In this document: in pieces, positions 17,218-21,490 of the stretch
Layout of the letters: each line of letters begins with the position of its first letter
How positions within the stretch are numbered: the stretch's first letter is position 1
Source of the DNA: JAAXZI01 sp045863575
GTDB taxonomy: Bacteria > Planctomycetota > Phycisphaerae > UBA1845 > PWPN01
Direction of reading: 5' to 3'
Length of the DNA stretch: 21,490 bases
Assembly: GCA_045863575.1 (NCBI GenBank)
Contig: BTUC01000070.1
Location: 1-21,490, forward strand
The notes under the pieces: generated by a model
What the model saw: only the letters and a program-made list of their open reading frames with translations
What the model was told of the DNA's origin: nothing
Databases searched by the model: none
Position numbers and translations under genes: made by a program

Positions 17218-17251
17218 TTGACTTCGCCATCATTACATGATATAGTGTAAT
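17218..17251 (+). promoter_or_regulatory. Promoter and inverted-repeat operator of the arsR-hgcAB-like operon
   Basis: TTGACT (17218-17223), a 17-base spacer and TATAGT (17241-17246) form a near-consensus promoter about 38 bases before the regulator ATG. A perfect inverted repeat ATTACA (17232-17237) / TGTAAT (17246-17251) straddles the -10 element with 8 bases between the arms, the usual placement and AT-richness of an ArsR-family operator. Binding by the adjacent ArsR protein is inferred. Confidence 0.75.
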
Positions 17252-17284
17252 AGTTGTGATCCTCTGGACCGCAGGAGACTGAGC

Positions 17285-17680
17285 ATGGCCAGGAAGAAGA
17301 AAACGGCGTGTTGCCAGCCGAAGCCGCAGCTGGGGAACCGTGCGCTGCTCTCGGGGCTCCAGGCGGTAGCTCTGGAGGCAACCTTCAAGACGCTTGCAAA
17401 CACAACCCGGCTTCGAATGCTGCATGCCCTAGTGCGGGCGGGCGAGCTCTGCGTGACGGAGCTTGCCGATAGCCTCGGTATGAAGCCGCAGGCTGTCTCG
17501 AATCAGCTTCAGCGCCTTTCTGACCGCGGTATCGTGGAGGCCCGCCGGAACGGGCTTCAGATTCGTTACCGCATTGTGGACCCCTGCGTGGTCTCGCTGC
17601 TTGACCGCGGCTGGTGTCTTACGGAGGACGCGGGGCAACGGACGTTTGAACAAGTGGAAGACGAAAGGGCTGCATCATGA
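17285..17680 (+). CDS. ArsR-family metalloregulator heading the hgcAB-like operon
   Basis: A 131-residue winged-helix repressor with ELCVTELADSLGMKPQAVSN as the helix-turn-helix start (54-73) and QLQRLSDRGIVEARRNG as recognition helix and wing. Cysteines occur at 9-10 (vicinal), 56, 101 and 111. C56 near the DNA-binding helix plus a C-terminal Cys recalls CmtR-type sensors and not CadC, so it should sense a thiophilic metal. AGGAGA lies seven bases before the ATG. The stop overlaps the next start (ATGA). ArsR-like genes are known to precede hgcAB in some mercury methylators, which fits the gene order here. The ligand is not determinable from sequence. Confidence 0.92.
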   Translation: MARKKKTACCQPKPQLGNRALLSGLQAVALEATFKTLANTTRLRMLHALVRAGELCVTELADSLGMKPQAVSNQLQRLSDRGIVEARRNGLQIRYRIVDPCVVSLLDRGWCLTEDAGQRTFEQVEDERAAS

Positions 17681-18099
17681 ACAGTGGAACTATAGCCGTG
17701 ACGCTTGCCGGGTTCGTGCTTGTTGCAGGCATCGCCTATGCGTTCGTTCGCGATAGCGGTGATGCGATTGCTGACGCGACTCTGGCCGCCGCGAGGCTGG
17801 AGACGCCATCCGTAGCGGCTCACGTCGACGACTTGGCCGACAATCCCCAGAAGTTCAAAGGCGAAATCGTTCTGCGAGCGGTCGTCTCGGCCGTCAACGA
17901 ACCTCAGGGCGTTTTTGCCGTGATTGACTCTCGGGAGTTTGAGTCGTGTGGCGTGCTCACCTGTGCGAAGAACAACTTGCCGGTCAAGTTCAGCGGAGAG
18001 CTCCCTGGTCCGAGGACGCTAGTCGAGATAACCGGTGAGGTGGCCACGAGCGAGAAGGGCCTCGTCTTTGACGCAAAGCGTGTGGACCGGCTGCCATGA
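17677..18099 (+). CDS. Exported OB-fold-like protein with a Cys pair
   Basis: A 140-residue protein with an N-terminal membrane anchor or signal (about 5-24) and a compact beta-rich domain. The stretch from DDLADNPQKFKGEIVLRA (51-68) through VEITGEVATSEKG to FDAKRV has the strand order and 'residue-KG-x-hydrophobic' opening of small OB-fold exported proteins. Two cysteines (C91, C96) in ESCGVLTCAKN could bind metal or form a disulfide. It overlaps the regulator and the next gene by four bases each, so it is a fixed member of the operon. A periplasmic metal- or thiol-handling function is possible but not shown; fold assignment is by eye. Confidence 0.65.
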   Translation: MNSGTIAVTLAGFVLVAGIAYAFVRDSGDAIADATLAAARLETPSVAAHVDDLADNPQKFKGEIVLRAVVSAVNEPQGVFAVIDSREFESCGVLTCAKNNLPVKFSGELPGPRTLVEITGEVATSEKGLVFDAKRVDRLP

Positions 18100-18617
18100 A
18101 GTGGGCTATCTCGGCTGTTTTTGTTGCGGTCCTCTTGGGGCATTTCCTCTATGTCACGCGGACGGTCGCGGTCTCGCAGGATGGCGGAGCGTGGGCTGCG
18201 TATGAGTTTGACCAGCCGCAAGAATCCAGGTGGGCCCGCTACACGGCCCCGGGTGAATACTGGCTTGGTCTTTCATACGGGCTTGCCGGAGCGTTTGCCA
18301 CGTGGTGTTTTGCCCGGATTCTGAGGCTTCGTCGTGAAGCGTTGGCCGCCAACGCCGCTGGGCTGACGCTAAGTGGCGTCTTATGGGCCGCAGTGTGCTT
18401 CCTAACAGGCTGCTGCGGCTCGCCGATGCTTCCTGTTTACCTTGGGCTCTTTGGTCCTAAGTTCTTGAGCATCACGAAGCCGCTTACGTTCTGCATCACG
18501 CTTCTTTCGATTGTTGTGGGTTATGCGTGGATGCTGAAACGAGCACCGAAGGCGATAAAGAGAAATGTCAACACTAGTCTACATGAAGCTGCTAGAGCAA
18601 ACCCCGGCGAAGTATGA
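18096..18617 (+). CDS. Four-helix membrane protein with MerT/MerF-like CC-x2-P motif
   Basis: A 173-residue inner-membrane protein with hydrophobic segments near 3-21, 57-77, 88-118 and 126-147. The third segment contains CFLTGCCGSPMLPVYLGLFG (101-120): vicinal C106-C107, Pro110, then LG-x2-G. Mercury transporters MerT and MerF carry a similar CC-x2-P-x(n)-LG pattern in their first helix for Hg(II) uptake. Overall similarity beyond this motif is not evident, and the helix order differs, so the transporter idea is inference. It overlaps both neighbours (4 bases upstream, 53 downstream). Alternative: a redox or assembly protein using the cysteine pair. Confidence 0.7.
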   Translation: MKWAISAVFVAVLLGHFLYVTRTVAVSQDGGAWAAYEFDQPQESRWARYTAPGEYWLGLSYGLAGAFATWCFARILRLRREALAANAAGLTLSGVLWAAVCFLTGCCGSPMLPVYLGLFGPKFLSITKPLTFCITLLSIVVGYAWMLKRAPKAIKRNVNTSLHEAARANPGEV

Positions 18618-19203
18618 CCGGGGGATGCGGCTGCTGACGCTCGGACGGATTGACCGCATCAAGCGTGAAATCGCCTTGACGTGGGTCGAGGCCGATGACG
18701 CAGTGCTTGAAATCGGGTGCGGCACTGGTACGCTCGCGGCCCTGATGTCAGAAGGCGGTGCACGCGTGGTCGGTATCGACGTGTCTGAGCGAATGCTCGC
18801 TGTGGCCCGCGAAGCGGCTCCGAAAGTCGAGCTTCTGCATCTGACGGCGACGGAAATCGACCGGCTCGGGGCAGAGCGGTTCGACTCCATCGTGTCCACG
18901 CTCGCATTCAGCGAGCTCTCAATCGACGAACTCGCTTATGTGCTGCAAGCCTCGCATTCGCTTCTAAAAGCCGATGGCAAGCTCATCGTGGCCGATGAGG
19001 TTCTGCCTGCGTCTTGGTGGCGACGAATCCTCTTTTATCTCGTCCGCCTGCCGCTTGCGGCTGTCACGTTTCTGCTTACGCAGAACACGACGCACGCCCT
19101 ACGGTCGTTTGAGAGCCGCCTCGCGGCCGCTGGCTTTCGGGTCCTGTCGAGCAAGCGGTATCTGCTTGGCACGTTGGCCCTGGTCGTCGCGGAGAAGGCC
19201 TGA
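18565..19203 (+). CDS. SAM-dependent methyltransferase in the hgcAB-like operon
   Basis: A 212-residue class I methyltransferase with motif I EIGCGTGTL (49-57), acidic D72 in VVGIDVSERML, and a UbiE/BioC-like core. A hydrophobic amphipathic segment (about 153-173, RRILFYLVRLPLAAVTFLL) is unusual for a soluble enzyme and suggests membrane association next to its two membrane-protein neighbours. ATG 18565 lies within the upstream gene (53-base overlap); ATG 18583 (Met7) is an equally plausible start, and neither has a strong ribosome site. The stop overlaps the HgcAB-like start by one base (TGATG). It may methylate the metal or an organometal intermediate, or support corrinoid or cofactor methylation; the substrate is unknown. 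Confidence 0.85.
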   Translation: MSTLVYMKLLEQTPAKYDRGMRLLTLGRIDRIKREIALTWVEADDAVLEIGCGTGTLAALMSEGGARVVGIDVSERMLAVAREAAPKVELLHLTATEIDRLGAERFDSIVSTLAFSELSIDELAYVLQASHSLLKADGKLIVADEVLPASWWRRILFYLVRLPLAAVTFLLTQNTTHALRSFESRLAAAGFRVLSSKRYLLGTLALVVAEKA

Positions 19204-20420
19204 TGTGGAGCTTGCTCAAAGATATCTGGTTCCTGTTCGGCCGGCTCTTTCCGTTCCCAACGAAGCCGGGTCTTCGACGCGTGGGAACACCTGGCTGTTC
19301 TTCTCCGGTCCTGGTGACAGGGAATTTCGAGCTTACAGTTCGCAAGGTTATCGAAACGCTTAGGCGCGACAATATCGATGCCTGGCTCCTCGTTGCTCCG
19401 ACGAAGGGCGTCAACGTATGGTGTGCCGGCGGTGCGGGTGACTTCACAGCGGATGCGGTTGTTTCGATTCTCAAAACGAGTGGCGTTGAAGGCCTCGTGG
19501 ACCATCGCCGTCTGATTTTGCCGCAGCTGTCGGCAAACGGCGTGAACATCTGGGCGGTTCGCGAACGGACCGACTGGAAGCCGCGATTTGGGCCGGCCGA
19601 CATCACGCACCTTGCGGAGTATCTGAGAAGCGGGAAGTCCAGGACGGAGCGAGAACACCGTCGCGTGAAGTTCCCGCTCAAGGACCGCTTCGTGATGGGG
19701 ACAAATCTTGGCTTCAACGTCGCCCTCCTGCTCGTGCTGCCGCTGCTCATCGGGTCCGTCTGGATTCAGGGGCTGTGGTGGAAGACGCTTCCGCTCCTGT
19801 TTGTGCTCTCCGTGCTTTCCAGCACGCTCGCGTTCTGGCTGCCGGGAAAAGTGGGGGTTCAAAAAGGGCTCTCGCTCGGGTTGATGGCTGCGGCTGTGGT
19901 CGTTGCCGTCGCTCACGTGGCTTCGGCGTCCGCCCCTTGGTCGCTGATCGGCTGGAGCGGCTGGATTCTCCTCGTCTCAGCCTTTGTTGGTTACGACATG
20001 CCGAGTTGGTCGCCGCTCTGGCGGCAGGATGTCAAAGAACTTGTTCTTGGTGTGAAGAATACGCACGTCGAAGTCGTCCCTGAGCGGTGCATTAGCTGTC
20101 ATCTGTGCGATATCGTCTGCCCGACGAACGTCTTCGCCCGGAACGCCGAAACAAAGAAATACGAGGTCGCGAATTTAGATGCCTGTGAAGCCTGCGGAGC
20201 GTGTATCGAAAACTGTCCGACAGAGGCCATTGTGAACAACTTCCGTGCTGGGGTTTGTTCATGCCCAACGTGTGCCGTTATCGACGGGGTCGGAGCTTTG
20301 AGGCGAAGGGCCGTAAGTCGTGAACAATCGAAAGTGACTCCCGAACCTTTGGAGGTTACCGATGGAAAAGAAGGTGAATGTGGAGAGAATTCGGCGAAGA
20401 GCGACGCGTCGATTGTATAG
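19203..20420 (+). CDS. HgcA-HgcB-like fusion: corrinoid membrane protein with C-terminal 2x[4Fe-4S] ferredoxin
   Basis: A 405-residue single chain. Residues 35-160 match the HgcA corrinoid-binding domain: NVWCAGGAG (71-79) with the cobalt-ligand Cys74, then VDHRRLILPQL (99-109) and PLKDRFV (158-164). Four helices follow (about 166-187, 195-213, 221-241, 247-264); canonical HgcA has five. From 290 on an HgcB-like ferredoxin carries two clusters, C296/C299/C302/C306 and C328/C331/C334/C338, and a Cys-rich tail C352, C354, C357. HgcA methylates Hg(II) via methyl-cobalamin and HgcB reduces it. The canonical motif ends in Lys (NVWCA[AG]GK), but here Ala78 stands in its place, so mercury methylation cannot be assumed. 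Fused HgcAB-like proteins have been reported, as I recall, without demonstrated methylation. Confidence 0.9.
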   Translation: MWSLLKDIWFLFGRLFPFPTKPGLRRVGTPGCSSPVLVTGNFELTVRKVIETLRRDNIDAWLLVAPTKGVNVWCAGGAGDFTADAVVSILKTSGVEGLVDHRRLILPQLSANGVNIWAVRERTDWKPRFGPADITHLAEYLRSGKSRTEREHRRVKFPLKDRFVMGTNLGFNVALLLVLPLLIGSVWIQGLWWKTLPLLFVLSVLSSTLAFWLPGKVGVQKGLSLGLMAAAVVVAVAHVASASAPWSLIGWSGWILLVSAFVGYDMPSWSPLWRQDVKELVLGVKNTHVEVVPERCISCHLCDIVCPTNVFARNAETKKYEVANLDACEACGACIENCPTEAIVNNFRAGVCSCPTCAVIDGVGALRRRAVSREQSKVTPEPLEVTDGKEGECGENSAKSDASIV

Positions 20421-20454
20421 ATGCGAGTCGATTCTTCGGGCGACGTGGCCATGA
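20362..20454 (+). CDS. Possible 30-codon ORF overlapping the fusion gene's end, then an ATGA-coupled 36-codon ORF
   Basis: GGAGG at 20351-20355 is six bases before ATG 20362, an excellent ribosome site inside the last codons of the HgcAB-like gene. The peptide (MEKKVNVERIRRRATRRLYR, then CESILRATWP) ends in TGA at 20452-20454, which overlaps ATG 20451 of a further 36-codon frame ending at 20561. Neither matches a family I know. The pair could be a broken downstream gene of the operon whose start signals survive. Confidence 0.3.
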   Translation: MEKKVNVERIRRRATRRLYRCESILRATWP

Positions 20455-20561
20455 GCTTCTTTGTAGGGTGGATAACACACACCTGGCCGCCTCGCCACGG
20501 CTATCGTCGCCGGCTGTCTCATCAATCCGCTAAAAGAGTGGCCGGCGGCTTTGTCGAATGA

Positions 20562-21181
20562 CGACGGGTTCAAGGCCGGCTGCACGGTTCGCCGGCTGCT
20601 GTTGACGAGGTGAGAATCCCCGCCCCGGAGAATCTAGCGGTGGTGTTCGACGCTTGACATGACCAGAGGCACGGGCCGAGAGTGGTCGCCCCCAATATGG
20701 CACAAAACACTGGGTTGCGTTGGGGCACGAAGGCCTATTGGAGATTTCAGGAGGGTGGCCATAAGTCTCATAAAAACAGTAGTTTGCGGCGTTTTCAGAC
20801 CCGCGACCGCCGGTGCGGTGATGGACGCCGGGCAAAGTCCCCCTAACGAGGGGGCTACGAGGTTTCTCCTCCCTGGCACGCAAGATGCGATATTCTGATG
20901 TAAGTCTTTTCTATAGAAGAACATACGGAACCGGACCGAGTCCATGGACCGGTCGGCAGGTTTCAACGTGTGAGACTAACGAACGAATTGGGATTCAATG
21001 AACAAGACCTGGATCTCCGACATCTAAGCAGGGGGTCGGGCGCCATTCGCCGACAAGGTCGGCCCCCAGCGGTCACCGCATTCGGTTGCGGCAGGCCCCG
21101 ATCCGCGGATCCAGACTGAGGTAGGGTCCGGTTGGGCCCGCACGTGGTCAATCGACCATGAGGAGCGTATAGTAGGCAGTC
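20562..21181. other. About 620 bases with no recognised gene
   Basis: All frames are short or read as shadow. I note a C/G hairpin CCCC-TAACGA-GGGG near 20840-20854, the palindrome GTCCATGGAC at 20940-20949 and a GC-rich hairpin at about 21032-21067 (GTCGGGCG / CGCCGAC nested within GGGGG / CCCCC). These may be terminators, operators or remnants of a mobile element; I cannot assign them. A candidate promoter for the gene at 21182 is annotated separately. Confidence 0.5.
21145..21173 (+). promoter_or_regulatory. Candidate promoter and dyad for the right-edge gene
   Basis: TGGTCA (21145-21150), a 17-base spacer and TATAGT (21168-21173) resemble a sigma-70 promoter, and TGGTC-AATC-GACCA (21145-21158) is an inverted repeat over the -35. 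The -10 lies only nine bases before the ATG, so the message would be nearly leaderless, which lowers confidence. Confidence 0.35.
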
Positions 21182-21490
21182 ATGAGATCGAAGTTTGGCC
21201 TAGCTGCAAGTCTTTGGGTATTCCTGGCCGCCCCGATGCTATGCACGGGGGGGGTACTGGAACATCCATGCGAGGCATGCACGGAGGACTGCGGCAACTG
21301 CGATCAGCCAGTGTCTTCCTCATGCTCACATGAGGCGTCCTGCGAAGCCGATCCTTGCTCAGTCCTCGCTCCGTCCGATCCTTCGCGTAGCCCGGATTTC
21401 GTGCCAAACCCAGATGTTGACCGTCTCAGCGACAGTTGCCTGGATCCTGAGTCTCACACCGTGATCGCCTTCCGACAGGGTGGCTTCACA
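21182..21490 (+). CDS. Cys-rich secreted protein, 3' end outside the window
   Basis: The frame opens at ATG 21182 and is still open at the last base (103 codons seen). A signal peptide (about 5-20) ends at Leu-Cys21, and cysteines follow at 30, 33, 37, 40, 48, 54, 59 and 86, with a His (SCSHEASC, 47-54). The layout closely mirrors the 116-residue Cys-rich protein at 16124-16474: same Cys21 position, a G-[IV]-L turn and then the Cys cluster. By that analogy it is a periplasmic metal-binding protein that may head another efflux operon beyond the edge. No strong ribosome site is visible apart from GTAGGC just upstream. Confidence 0.7.
   Translation, partial: MRSKFGLAASLWVFLAAPMLCTGGVLEHPCEACTEDCGNCDQPVSSSCSHEASCEADPCSVLAPSDPSRSPDFVPNPDVDRLSDSCLDPESHTVIAFRQGGFT

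Larger units (their letters stand above)
16858..17284. other. Divergent intergenic region between two ArsR genes
   Basis: This 427-base region holds the two outward promoters annotated separately and, between them, a perfect 14-base palindrome CTTGTGATCACAAG at 16979-16992. I see no gene, RNA or repeat in the remaining roughly 200 bases (about 17000-17200). Confidence 0.6.

Noticed and set aside
16858..17284. Cobalamin riboswitch upstream of the corrinoid operon
   Set aside because: No B12-box-like conserved sequence was found; a promoter with inverted repeat explains the region better.
19203..20420. Calling the fusion a proven mercury methylase
   Set aside because: The cap-helix Lys is missing and fused forms have not, to my knowledge, been shown to methylate mercury; homology supports only an HgcAB-like corrinoid/ferredoxin protein.
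20820..20880. Intrinsic terminator at the CCCC-TAACGA-GGGG hairpin
   Set aside because: No T-run follows it on either strand and it is about 400 bases beyond the operon end.
20530..20883. 117-codon minus-strand ORF in the right intergenic region
   Set aside because: Arg/Pro-rich translation without domain, signal or ribosome site; probably chance in GC-rich DNA.

Overview
The window is a metal-handling region of a Gram-negative-type bacterium: periplasmic signal peptides, lipoproteins, an RND pump and a multihaem cytochrome are all present. Gene families and style (Cys/His-repeat RND adaptor, DUF547, DUF2231, YHS, an HgcA-type corrinoid protein) suggest an uncultured planctomycete or another PVC-type or deltaproteobacterium-like lineage. 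This placement is an impression without phylogeny. No rRNA, tRNA, CRISPR array or intact insertion sequence was seen.

Left block, plus strand, 61-9183. Three overlapping genes encode a membrane-anchored flavin/2Fe-2S reductase with a His/Met-rich extracytoplasmic head, a cytochrome-b-like membrane protein fused to DUF547, and a seven-haem c-type cytochrome. Together they look like a path from NAD(P)H across the membrane. They are followed by a His-rich DUF2231 membrane protein, a YHS metal-binding protein, a CopB-type (CPH) copper/silver P-type ATPase, and a class I fructose-bisphosphate aldolase that looks out of place.

Middle scar, 9184-10370. The C-terminal end of a second P-type ATPase survives as a frameshifted remnant joined by TGATG to a SAM methyltransferase. 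The methyltransferase then runs into a broken sterol-desaturase-like fragment. This is a recombination or decay zone.

Minus-strand metal efflux operon, 16857-10371. It contains a CadC-like ArsR repressor, a small Cys-rich secreted protein, an RND adaptor with five C-x2-H-x6-C-x2-C repeats, a CzcA-type RND pump and two small lipoproteins. No outer-membrane factor gene is present. A promoter with a palindrome in its spacer precedes the repressor gene.

Right block, plus strand, 17218-20420, is the most interesting part. A consensus promoter overlapped by an inverted repeat drives five coupled genes: an ArsR regulator, an OB-fold-like exported protein, a four-helix membrane protein with a MerT/MerF-like CC-x2-P motif, a SAM methyltransferase, and one protein that fuses an HgcA-like corrinoid membrane domain to an HgcB-like 2x[4Fe-4S] ferredoxin. 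HgcA and HgcB are the mercury-methylation pair. Here they are one chain, and the conserved Lys of the NVWCA(A/G)GK cap helix is replaced by Ala. The operon reads as a metal-responsive corrinoid methyl-transfer system of unknown substrate. The window ends inside a second Cys-rich secreted protein, a paralogue of the one in the efflux operon, which may begin another efflux operon.
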